In this document: one piece after another, positions 54,661 to 64,000 of the stretch
Position numbering within the stretch: the first letter of the stretch is position 1
Layout of the letters: every line of letters starts with the position of its first letter
From: Bremia lactucae
Lineage: Eukaryota; Oomycota; Peronosporomycetes; Peronosporales; Peronosporaceae
Length of the DNA: 64,000 nt
Direction of reading: 5' to 3'
Assembly (NCBI RefSeq): GCF_004359215.1
Contig: NC_090619.1
Span: forward strand, 5,341,619-5,405,618
Notes under the pieces: generated by a model
What the model saw: only the letters and a program-made list of their open reading frames with translations
What the model was told of the DNA's origin: nothing
Databases searched by the model: none
Made by a program: the position numbers and the translations under genes

Positions 54661-54673
54661 GTAATAGCAAAAA

Positions 54674-55147
54674 TGTAACGGGCGCTACTGACTTGTACTG
54701 CTTCTGTACAAATCCACTTCGCACTGCCTCAGTGCGAGTGGTGCCTCACGTCACTTCACAAACACTACTACGTGCAGAGGAAGACGCTCTTTAAAACACT
54801 TGCTTAAAAGAAGGTGAAAAGCAAATGGTATTTAATATACAGTTTGCTTTTAATCTTCTTAATTATCTAATATAATTAAGTTTTTTTGTTTCTATCTACT
54901 TCATACTAACTTTATTTAAATTAATACAAAACATGTAATAAATTCTTATCTGTCTTTCTATTTGCGCGCGTCCAGCGCTGACTGGACCGCGGAGAAAGTA
55001 GACATAATGGTCCATATCTACCAATGGATAAGCTTTTAGAATATTACCATGTAAAAAAATATTCTCCAAATATTCTCTACCTTTTAGACAATTTATTAAT
55101 TAGCATTCTTTAAGTGTTAATTTCACGTAACGATACATCCCGTTACA
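54674..55147 (-). repeat. Solo LTR, family A, minus
   Basis: TGTAACGGGC... to CGTTACA (reverse of the family A LTR), 474 bp, flanked by A-runs (4-5 A) that may be the target duplication. Integrase-tail sequence resumes right after it. Confidence 0.8.
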
Positions 55148-56075
55148 AAAAGGCAGCTCATGACTTTGAAAAAAACGACGTTAATATACATAGCATCGAT
55201 ATTAACAATGACACAGAGAACAGTGATGCTTTCAGTAAAGACAAGAATGGTTTCTCCGCAGTGCGCACTGGGTGCACTGAAAACAGTAAACGAGTCAGCC
55301 GAATAATTTCTGCTGGCTCAAGAAGTAGCCGTTCGTTTCGTGCAGGATTCCAGCGCTGATGAGGTAGACTGACAGAAGTAGAAATCTGACTTAAATTGAA
55401 CGGAAACGTTTTTTTTTAACGATCTAGTCCTACTGTCTACGGTTAATCTACCCAAGCAGGTGGTGACAACTGTCGGCATTAATAAAGTATTGTCCAACTA
55501 TATCGGCGCGTTCCATTATCTGTACCGCCAAGGCAATGCGTTTACCGTTCTGCTGCCCAGGTTCCTTTTTTGGGAGCGAACCGCAACGTATCGCGGTACT
55601 CATCCCTTTGGCTGATGTTAGCACTAGTTCATATTCCTCTCGAAGTGATCATTAATTTTAGCATCACCCGTACCGCTATTTTTATTGGAGTCATCACAAG
55701 ACGACTCCAAATCAAGAGAGTCCGGGGATTAGAATAGCTTCTAAACCAATACTTGATCTGTCTTGTCAGGATTCACTGATTTGACGGAATAGGCCTCGAA
55801 CGTACGGGAGGAAATATATATGTCCTCGAGTCAGACGATGTCGCCGACTCTTAAAAGTCACCATCAATGGGATTTGGAGGCGATTTACCCCCCGCAGTGG
55901 ACGCTTAAGCGTCTATTGAAATGTTTGCATCACTAGCAGCTATGCAGCTGCCAGGCTTGCGATTTTGCAGAGAGCTTACATTCCATGCGTAAGAAAAAGT
56001 CGGAATTGGATCCTTACAGATTGGGACACAGTACTTTCTGTCACTCACTATATTGACTATTAGTTAAAGGCGGGA
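55148..56075 (+). pseudogene. Integrase tail of family B element
   Basis: Pieces VRTGCTENSKRVSRIISAGS, FNDLVLLSTVNLPKQVVTT and LPRFLFWERTAT-like, then a long poor-quality stretch without a chromodomain, ending in TTAAAGGCGGGATCG, a weak purine tract before the 3' LTR. Confidence 0.6.
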
Positions 56076-56586
56076 TCGAAATGGGTGTCTCGTTACATGA
56101 ATATTATTTCCTATAAGGGAAAACTGTTGAAAAAGTATACAATTATTATCATTTTATAATTTCCACTTATTATTTTTAATAATACCAAGTTTGGTTTATT
56201 AAAGCAACAAAACAACAGTTGTGTTGATACGTATATATCAACCTCACCAATTGCTGCTAGACACAGGAATGAGCGGTGTGCAAAGAAAGCAACACATAGT
56301 TTGATATCAATAAATGTAAGTAGATGGGAAGATCGTTACGTAGGAAATTAACATATAATATACAATTTACTTTTTCATTATATGTGAATTGTAAATATTA
56401 TGTGAAGTTCCTACGTAACGATATACTAAGCCTTTAATATTAACTTTGGTAGCTAAGATTCCTAAGCTACTGAAACCTTTATCTGCACGTCGTGTGCGTG
56501 AAGTATTTGGAAGCACCTCACGTTCAATGATATCAGTGCAGGTTGGCTATTGCTGAAGCAGTACTAGCGAAAGGCGCTCCATTATA
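56076..56586 (+). repeat. 3' LTR of family B
   Basis: Start near GAAATGGGTGTCTCGTTACA, block TCAACCTCACCAATTGC, block GATCGTTACGTAGGAA (repeated in inverse at 56404-56424), end GGCGCTCCATTATA. It lacks the rRNA insert found in the 5' LTR. Confidence 0.7.
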
Positions 56587-57120
56587 TTATCTGCGTAATC
56601 TCTTGTTAAATTGCGAGATGGTTATTCGACAAAGAGAAAGCTGACAAATGCTGATAAATAGGAAGGTGAGTCTTGCTTGCGCTCATGGTCGGTACAAAAA
56701 TAAGGGCACTAAGATTCGCCGCGTAGTCACACCCATTTTTACTACCCTCATTTATACAGATGTAGATTATCAAGGTGTGGCTATATCGAATTATTAATTT
56801 AATTTGGGGGATGGCAACATTAAAACGGGATCTTAACACGATTTTAACGGAATACCTGGTGATTTTGCGATGCAGTGGGATGAACATGTTGTCATTAATC
56901 TGTAGTTTTGTTTCATTACAACAAGCGAATGGGAAGGGGAGGTGGCGATGCCGAAAGGGTGTGTGTGGCTATACCCCGCCTTATATTTATTGAATCATTG
57001 AAAGCAATTGTATTGAAACATTGGAGGTATCGTTTAAATTTACTCATTCCCCCCAAAATATCAATCCCCGCAAACTTTGCGTCAGAACCAGAAATAATAC
57101 TGTCAATCAAACTATAAAAA
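56587..57120. other. Unassigned AT-rich DNA
   Basis: Several short frames on both strands, none protein-like. No repeat end or RNA gene was found. Confidence 0.4.
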
Positions 57121-58541
57121 TAGATAAGGCTTCTGGTGAGACTAACTATATCTTACTATATCGAAACCATTTGGGGTAGTGGACATATGCAAAGATTATA
57201 AAGAAAATCGTGGAGGCCTTCTCCACTTTCGAGTGACTAAATCGATAGAATGCATCAAGGAGCCTAAAATTCATATGATTTTAAAGTTTAATTAACTGTT
57301 TGACTTGAATCATCGGTCAATCTCCAAGCTCCAATTTAGCAAAAGGTTACCTCTATGATTTTTATAGAAAATCCGTCAGTCGTGCTCACTTTCAAAATCA
57401 TTAAGACCATGTGTTACTCTTTCTGGATTCTTATGGTCGCGCGGGGCATGGTTGTCGGGTATAAACAATCACATAGACACTTACGAGCTGTGCTCGAATA
57501 CCTTTGCACGAAAAAGATGTATACCAACGCATCACATACATATTTGGTCAATGTGACCTTTTAAATCTCGTACTCCGCAAATTGTTGCATCCTCACCAGG
57601 ATATCCAACCTTAACTGTGTTCGACACGACATCAGTTGCATACGCCTCTCCCAGGAGCACATCTTTTCCGGTGTCCTGCGTTGGCAAGTTTCGCATATGC
57701 GAACGTATGGGCTGACCCATTTATAAAGTTTGGGCCACCAAAGCTCTTATTGCAACATATCTGGAAGCGCGCAGATTAGCAAAGGTTTTCGCGTAATCCG
57801 GGACTACCACTCCCGGCAGAGTGTTGGCAGTCCGTATACATTCGACTTACCTGGCTAAATTCAACTTGAAATTAAATTCAGAGAAGAATGTGAGCCGTCT
57901 TGTCGTTAAGTGACAACGTCTCCAAATTTTCATTATCATCGATGATGTCGATAATTCGATCAAAGCCACAACGCAAGTATTTATATAGCAGTCTATGACT
58001 CATGTCAGCCGCAGGACGAACCCCGCGCCTCAAACAGTCAAGCTTTCAAACGGATTTTTCCTATCTCTTAGGATCGACTCGAAAAGCGATGTCTCTCGCT
58101 TTCGACGTAAGAGAGGTCCATGGGCTGTGGACCTCCTAACTCGCGTCGTCTTAAGGACGATACGATCGCTGGCGCGGTTATTCACACCTTTGCGTTTGCT
58201 CTTGAATTGGTGGAACTACGGACGACTCTTCGTGTATATCTTCGCCGTTTCCTTCACCGTCATGAAATTGACTTGGTTCCGGGAACCAAATACTGTGTCA
58301 CAAGACAATGGCCTTTACCAAAAGAGCAGTGTGACGTCACTCATCGGACCTCTTTGGTGGGAAGTCATCATCTGATGACTCCGTGAGCGATGACCACTCT
58401 GGTGACGCTAGTATGCGTTACCAGGAACTATGGCTCAAAAATCATGGTGTTACTGACAAGATGAAAGCGAACAGACTCAAACATCGCCGGTCTCTTTTTA
58501 GAGCCGCGAGGCATCCGAATATTGATTGAACAAATGGAGCA
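57121..58541. pseudogene. Patchwork of Gypsy fragments
   Basis: Plus-strand RT end (HLRAVLEYLCTKKMYTNASH at about 57480-57540); a minus-strand protease-region piece (57546-57740) like that at 33.45 kb; an integrase scrap near 57800 (GCAGAGTGTTGGCAGTCCGT); then the gag end and RT lead-in (58030-58340, ending HEIDLVPGTKYCVTRQWPLP). Orientation changes between pieces, so this is rearranged, not one element. Confidence 0.55.
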
Positions 58542-58979
58542 TTAGATCTTTGCTAAAAAAAAGGAGCGTCTTTCAAATTCGTTTACAGTAGTAAATTCCG
58601 TTTTTAATTTCCCATACCAAATATCGATGCTGCCAGCTGATCCTTGGCTCGTATTGATGCCCGAGCCATAGTATCGGACCGGGTCCACGTTTTCCTTCGA
58701 CCGAAAAACTTTGCCCTTAAAGCTACTTGTAGCCTTCAATACAAGTTCACTTTTCTCCTTCACATAAAAAGGAGTTAAGCCTGTTGAGGCATGTACAGCG
58801 TTATCAGAGGAAGCGTATTGGTCTCGATCCAACGACCTTTGGGTTATGAGCCCAACACGCTTCCTCTGCGCCAAAGTGCTGGATGTTGCATCCCAAATCA
58901 CATAAAACGCTATTGGATGGTCGTGTCCATTAAGCAATTGCGATAAAACACCTCCCACGCACGACCCTGATGCATCCGT
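58542..58979 (-). pseudogene. RNase H-tRNA-integrase fusion relic
   Basis: The minus strand gives an RNase H start (TTDASGSCVGGVLSQLLNGH, DHPIAFYVIWDA), then 64 nt of initiator tRNA-Met, then an integrase piece (NAVHASTGLTPFYVKEKSEL). The frame stays open across all three. Such a junction needs a rearrangement or a template switch; the segments normally lie more than 1 kb apart. Confidence 0.7.
58817..58880 (-). pseudogene. Initiator tRNA-Met fragment, 3' acceptor replaced
   Basis: On the minus strand: acceptor AGCACTT, TG, D stem GCGC/GCGT with AGAGGAA loop, G, anticodon arm TTGGG-CTCATAA-CCCAA (CAT anticodon), AGGTC, and T arm GTTGG-ATCGAGA-CCAAT. These are hallmarks of the eukaryotic initiator (ATCGA-type T loop). 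The expected 3' acceptor AAGTGCT is absent. The next 12 nt are the exact reverse complement of positions in the D arm (CAGAGGAAGCGT). Confidence 0.9.
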
Positions 58980-60600
58980 AGTGAGTACAAACGGGCGCTT
59001 GAATCGCCTTGCGCCAATGAAGCTGATCCGTCTAGCTTTAGTTTCAAATTATCTTCTTCTCATCGTAACAATTTCTGGATAATTGCATTGAGTGCATTGC
59101 TTCTATTAACCCACGACATGCTGCAACGAGTTTTCCTTGTTTGAGAAAGACTGAACGTTTATTTACTTGACATCATAAAAACGACGACACGTGCTTTATG
59201 CGTGAACGGGACATCCCGTACACAGCAGTGAGCACTCCCAGTGTTTCGCATTTTCTCGCTGGTGTCCTGTACTGTGGTGGGACGTCAATGTTCGTATGCT
59301 GCGGGAAATGACTGCCGAGGAGGTAGGGCGAACGCTCGTCTTGAGCTCCCATCGGACCCGCGACCGTTGCCTTTTTTGGCATTCGGTCCTTAAGTTGATG
59401 AAAATTGCCCGGAGTTACCGGCTGAATCTTTCGGTAGCCCAAAAACAAAATCCATACTAATGGACTCCCAGCAACCTATGGGGACGGAAAGACTCGCCCG
59501 TGGTGCAGCAGCATGTGCCGAGGGTTTAACCCGTTGGCACACCGGCCATAGTGTCGCTGTGCTTGCATCATCCTTCGCACATGGACTTGGTAAGCTTGAG
59601 TCCGTTTAGTATTAACCCTCTGTAAAGCAAGTGTTTTAAAGGAAGTCTTCCTCTGCACGTGTTAGTGTACGTGAACTTTGTCATGAACTGGGTAGTTCTT
59701 TTTCGCACTTTAAGCTGTCTAGACTCGAGCGTAATTACGAGTGAACTTGGTTTAATTCCAAGCGCTGATGTCAATTCCTTGCGTCGTGGCCCGTGAAGTC
59801 CCTCCCCCACCACAACCATTGGTGGATTCCCACGGTGATCAACGTTTCCTTGTGTAACGTATCCATCGTCCATAGCCGGGCCATGGACGGAAGACGGACG
59901 TGGAAGTTCATAAAACTCACGTTCGTCAGGTTCTTACACTTATGCTTCCTACTTGATAAGTGCGCACGAGGAGCCGGATTACCGCTCCCTAAAATTCAAG
60001 CAGTTCTTGAGAGATCTGCATAGTGGGAGAATCAAGCAGATCTGCGTACTCGTTACCGAGGACGAATACGCAAACGATATTCGGACAATCGAGTGCGCTC
60101 CAGTTTCAGTAAAGATGGCTTGGCTGATGCGGTGTACAGAATCCCAAAAGTCCTGTTGAGAACCTCGCTCCGAGCCAGAATATTTAAAGCAGTGCTCCCT
60201 GCCAGGATCGAACTGGCGACCTTCGGACGCGGATCCGACGCTATTGCGAATTTGGAACGGCGAGGCGGATCGTAAAAAAACGTATGCTGAGCAAACTAAA
60301 CCATTCTCTGATCTCCTTAAAAAGGCCACAGAATGGGTTTGGTTAAAAGAACAAGATGATGCGTTCACATCGGTGCGTGCGTCTACAACGCGTATACCGT
60401 TCTTCGTGAATGGCTTACGCTATCCACGCATATGGACCTACAGCAACGCGAGCAAGTGGAAAGAAGCGTGCGCATCTGAGTTTGTGAGTTTATTTCGGTC
60501 CGCAGTGATGCGTGATCCGTATAAACCACAAATTTTCTTTTCGAAAGAAAATTTTAGTAAATTACTTAACATAGTACCTATATGAATTCCGGAAATTTAT
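58980..60600. pseudogene. Mosaic of very short retroelement fragments
   Basis: Pieces of 40-150 bp from different families abut: RT (59201-59240, as at 26963), a LTR-A end (59607-59677), a pol-tail piece in minus (59690-59870), RT again (59863-59944), LTR-C (59945-59990), a charged Gypsy linker (KQICVLVTEDEYANDIRTIE, 60000-60130), a tRNA 3' half (60181-60226), RNase H (60280-60372) and integrase (60376-60440). No piece is long enough to act. Confidence 0.6.
60181..60226 (-). pseudogene. tRNA 3'-half-like fragment
   Basis: Minus strand: CCGAAGGTCGCCAGTTCGAT then CCTGGCAGGGAGCA, a T arm with TTCGATC loop and an acceptor strand. The 5' half is missing. Translated on the plus strand it gives the well-known spurious LPARIELATF string. 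Confidence 0.6.
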
Positions 60601-60951
60601 GATCGCAAAACAAATCAAATCACGCCGATCGGATGAAACTGATCATGTTAAGTTTGAGATAATCAATAAAATGATAATTCTAATGATCGGGCGGTAACAG
60701 CAGATGTTCCAATCACTAAATTTGCGACGTTATTTAATCAAAACGGGAAATATTAAGAGCATAATAATCACATTAATTTAGCCCTTTAATAATTAAATTT
60801 CCTTTTCCTAATTAAACCAAGATTTATCTCAGTTTTTATCAATGTTTATCGTTTATTGGTTAATTCGCTGTTTTCAGCGTAATGAAAACTATACACGTTA
60901 CGACACTCGGGATAGCAAATTTCACATTCACAGTGCTACGTCAACCCTACA
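60601..60951. other. AT-rich spacer
   Basis: No gene or repeat end recognised before the LTR at 60952. Confidence 0.5.
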
Positions 60952-61479
60952 TGTAGGCAGGCACGTCTTAATGCGGCCATGCTCTACTTAAGAACATACC
61001 CTAGCACAGGGAGGATGCGGTTAGACCGTCTACTCTCGTGTGTCGTGAGGTATTTGTGGTGGGCTCCTTAGCGACCTCCCAATGCACTAAGTACTCTAGT
61101 AAAGTGTCATCACGGGAGCGGTTATCCGACTCCTCGTGCGCAATTCCCAAGCAGGAAGTAGTTTTCAGACTGATTTATATTTATCGTATTAATTATAAAT
61201 ATCTATTTGTACCAATCAAAAATGTCATCTCTGTAGATAACACTAATATGTATGGCGAGCGTATCTTTCTAAATACCTTGCGTAATGGATGACGCTAGGC
61301 ATCATCCCGCCTACTGTGAATGCACATATGTACATCACGTACACAAGGGTTGGTCACAATGTGAACCACATCCAAGTGGCGGGTCTAATTATTTATTTAA
61401 GGAATTTGCCATTCCCTTAAGCACACCAAGTGTACTTAACGGGGACTTTGTAACTTTAGGGCAACTATAACCAGTTACA
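60952..61479 (-). repeat. 3' LTR of family C copy 2 (minus)
   Basis: Read backward: TGTAACTGGTTATAGTTGCC ... to ...GCCTGCCTACA, 528 bp, preceded (in element sense) by a purine tract AAAGAGGGGATGG. Confidence 0.85.
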
Positions 61480-61608
61480 CCATCCCCTCTTTAAGAATGA
61501 ATTTACATTTTGGATTTGCCAAAGAGGACAGAGGATCAGGGAGCTGCTTTGCGCGTCACTTAGTTTTCTCCCTCACTCTTGCTACCCGTGTCTTATACGG
61601 AGCATAAT

Positions 61609-62560
61609 ATGCCACCTAAAAGGGGCAACGTTGGTAGGCCATCTGCGAAGACACTCACTCAACCACGCGCTAAGCGCACGCGCCGCGTAAACACGCCGGC
61701 AGCGTTTAATGCCTTAGTCGAAACGCCAAAAGCACTGCTGTTGTCGCGTTTACGGGGCTAAAGGATCCATACCACTTTAACAGTGAGAACGTTGAGCCGT
61801 CACTGATTGTCGACTACAATGAGTCGACACTGTTGCCGTCACCTCATAGTAGTGGTGCGGACGAGGGCAAATGAGGAAGGGTAATGGCGCATTATTGCCC
61901 ATCCAAACTTTTCTCATTGCTTCAAACATACATGGAGACAGCAAAGTTTTCTAACGCTGTCTTGTCGTCTGCGCTAGATAGCGCAGCGACCATTTATGAG
62001 CGCTGCTTATAGAGGCGCAGCCGCTACTCCGTTGCGTAAAATCACAACGTCTATTGGCCAGACCATTATCCATTATGGTTCTGACATAGAGGATTTTGAG
62101 CCTAAAGCTCCGCCGACGACACGTGAACGTGTCGGCCGGTGTCACAAGCCAGTCGTTTCGAACGTAGCTATGTGACGGGTATACTCCTAAAATAGATATT
62201 AACTCAAAGTTTCTTTCAACTTGAAAAACCGCCTACAAACCCCGATACCCCCTCCATTTAAAGGGCCTCGTTTGAACGGGCCAAGAGCGTCGCTCCTAGA
62301 GCTCATTCTTCTAGACTTTCATGGATGTTATGGCGTCTATAAACCATAGAAGGCTCAGGGAAAATTGCTTGGGCGTATTTTCCCGATCTTTGTCGTATTG
62401 CGTTCAAATGAAACGCCCGACCAATACGAGCCGGTATTCACGCGCCGTATTCATCCGCATTCCGATGCGATGAAACAGCGGTCGCAGCATATTAATTTCG
62501 CCCTCTTGCGTGTGAAAGTAATCATCGGCGGTACAAAACCCCCTAATCTTCTCACAACGC
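61609..62560 (+). pseudogene. Opposite-strand ORF of family C copy 2 (aORF), broken
   Basis: Starts MPPKRGNVGRPSAKTLTQPR, 129 bp from the LTR, as in copy 1. The first frame stops at 61761; later frames give FSNAVLSSALDSAATI, SQASRFERSYVTG and, at 62460-62540, IHPHSDAMKQRSQHINFALL and RVKVIIGG. The last segment is more intact than in copy 1 (no internal stops). Confidence 0.6.
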
Positions 62561-62583
62561 TGCTTCTGCTAGTCCATTTGAGA

Positions 62584-62787
62584 CTAGCGAAGAGGCCTCA
62601 GCTGGTGCTTCTTTTCATAGGCAGCCACCAAGCCGGGCACATCAATACGTAGGGTATCGATCGGTTCCCAAGAGTCAAAACTCTTCGGGTAACCTTTCCA
62701 TTGGACGAGAATTTGATACCTTTGCCTCACGGAGCGGTGGGCAGGCAACCTTCCAACAAGGAAGCGTTGATTCTCACCCGCAACCAT
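62584..62787 (-). pseudogene. Chromodomain of family C copy 2
   Basis: NQRFLVGRLPAHRSVRQRYQ, ILVQWKGYPKSFDSWEPIDT, then LRIDVPGLVAAYEKK and a stop. It corresponds to 38175-38375. Confidence 0.75.
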
Positions 62788-64000
62788 TAGTGCAGGCGGC
62801 GCCCGATATGAGTGGCTATCTCGCCCAACTACTCACGGCTGCCTTACCTTCGTCCGTTCAGTCACAGGCGTTAAGCGCTGCTGAACGACGTATTGCGGAT
62901 CTCGAGGGTCAAATCTCGCAACTGACCTCGGATCTTTTTGATGTCTGATCGAAGGCTCGTCTGGGTTATGATCGCCTAAAGACTCGCTTGAAAGTCTGGG
63001 GAAGATAACGCTGAGGGATCTGCGTTAGTCGCGTGATGTACCTCGCTCTCCGAGTTCTTTTTGTGATGGGAGGAGTCGATCGGCTGAAAATTTCCCGCCT
63101 TCACCATCCCCCTCACCCAAACAACACTCGACTCACACTCGGCGTCACCATCAGTTTCCTTAGATTGGGGTATGTGACCTCACTTGGGTCTACATACCGA
63201 TTCAGACGACCAACGTAAAATACGGGGTGCGTCTTCATATACGGGGGAGGGTGAGCCAATAAATTTAGGTATCTAGCCTCTTCTACCACCGTAAAGAGCC
63301 CAATGAAACGCGGTAACAACTTCGTAGTACCTCCAGGTTGTACAGAAATTACATTTATAAGTAAGGCAATAGTACTAGATAGTACTTCCTAACCACTCTA
63401 AAGCGTCCATTATTTTTGCGACCATTTCGGTCCGCATATTCTTTTTGCTCGTCCTGTGCGCTTGCCATTGCGTCACGGACTTTTCGTGTGATGGCTAATC
63501 GCTGAGCCTCGTTCACGCCCTTAGCATCAAACTCGCCTATGAAACCGTTGAGAGGTCGGTCACAGGGCGTATGTTTTATTGACCACTGCTAAACTGGCAG
63601 GGTCACTAGGGCAAGTTTAAGTCTTTGAGATGACACCCTCATGGGTCATCGTCATATTGACGAAACTATGTCCCTCTTTCGCACCGAGCATAGTGAGGGG
63701 CCCTCCCCCACTAAGACTCGGGCTGCGCACAAACGAGACTGGCGTCCGAGGATGGCGCAGTCCGTTAATATAAAACGGTGTCTCACCCGTACTGGCGTGG
63801 ACACTGTTATTTATAGCGAACTCCACAAAGGGCAATTGCTTGCTCCACTCTTTGGGAGTTGCTATAGTGCGTAAGACATCCGCCACGACCCGATTGGCAC
63901 GTTCTGTTTGGCCATCGGTCTGGGGATGATCTGCGGTCGACATGTGGAGCTTGCTACCTAGCAGCTCGAACACATGTCGCCAAAAACCAGACGTAAAACG
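62788..64000 (-). pseudogene. Integrase and SH3-like tail of family C copy 2
   Basis: 63973-63617 is open: LGSKLHMSTADHPQTDGQTE, RANRVVADVLRTIATPKEWS, INNSVHASTGETPFYINGLR. 63319-63113 gives LPRFIGLFTVVEEARYLNLL and KTHPVFYVGRLNRYVDPSEV. The integrase N-terminus lies beyond the window edge. A frameshift separates the two blocks. Confidence 0.75.

Larger units (their letters stand above)
49963..56586 (+). mobile_element. Ty3/Gypsy element, family B, decayed
   Basis: It contains the 5' LTR (49963-50583), primer site (50586-50596), gag, RT, RNase H, integrase and the 3' LTR (about 56076-56586), all on the plus strand and all broken. A mitochondrial rRNA piece sits in the 5' LTR and a solo family A LTR in the integrase tail. 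No target duplication could be confirmed. Confidence 0.75.
60952..64000 (-). mobile_element. Ty3/Gypsy element, family C, copy 2, running off the window
   Basis: Minus-strand element: 3' LTR, opposite-strand ORF (61609-62560, plus), chromodomain (62787-62584), SH3-like tail (63319-63113) and integrase (63973-63617 and onward). It lacks the rDNA insert and the SINE of copy 1, and so gives the empty sites for both. Confidence 0.85.

Noticed and set aside
58817..58880. Functional initiator tRNA gene
   Set aside because: The 3' acceptor strand is missing and replaced, so the acceptor stem cannot form.
60093..60275. Plus-strand ORF containing LPARIELATF
   Set aside because: This string is a well-known false protein produced by translating tRNA 3' halves in antisense; the DNA is a tRNA fragment.

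Overview
The window looks like nuclear DNA of a plant-pathogenic oomycete of the Peronosporales, probably a downy mildew. Three things point there: a 1239-residue receptor fused to a phosphatidylinositol phosphate kinase (an oomycete and amoeba architecture), a secreted effector with a GRLR...EER N-terminus (a degenerate RXLR-dEER), and very dense Ty3/Gypsy retrotransposons with tRNA-derived SINE, MULE and pogo elements. The species cannot be fixed from sequence alone.

Layout. 1-5.6 kb: decayed transposon sequence (gag scrap, MULE transposase relic, minus-strand Gypsy relic). 5.6-8.3 kb: two convergent host genes, an eEF2-lysine methyltransferase-like gene with two short introns and a sucrose-transporter-like MFS gene. 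9.4-16.1 kb: a MULE carcass bounded by about 45-bp inverted repeats and carrying three nested insertions: a solo LTR, an LTR retrotransposon with an assembly gap, and an apparently intact pogo/Tigger element whose transposase gene has one intron. 16.5-20.2 kb: the GPCR-PIPK gene. 20.9-23.2 kb: a diverged direct repeat and then the effector gene. 24.0-64.0 kb: retrotransposon-dominated DNA with almost no host coding.

Three LTR families recur. Family A has LTRs of about 450 bp, TGTAACGGGG...CCCCGTTACA. Family B has LTRs of about 510-620 bp. Family C has LTRs of about 520-550 bp, TGTAACGGGC...GCCCGCCTACA. Five element 5' ends carry the primer-binding site TGGTAGCACTT (one with a mismatch). It matches the 3' end predicted for the initiator-tRNA-Met sequence embedded at 58.8 kb.

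The most unusual signals are these. (1) In both families A and C, an ORF on the strand opposite pol starts 70-130 bp from the 3' LTR and converges on the end of pol. (2) Non-mobile RNA genes have been captured inside retroelements: the first 62 nt of 18S rRNA with probable 5' ETS, a mitochondrial SSU-rRNA fragment, and an initiator tRNA whose 3' acceptor is replaced by a copy of its own D arm in reverse complement. (3) A 260-bp SINE with 16-bp target duplications sits in the antisense ORF of a family C element. (4) Two family A copies share the same protease deletion and pol lesions. Host genes that look intact are the methyltransferase, the transporter, the GPCR-PIPK and the effector; the pogo transposase is the only mobile-element gene with a complete intact reading.
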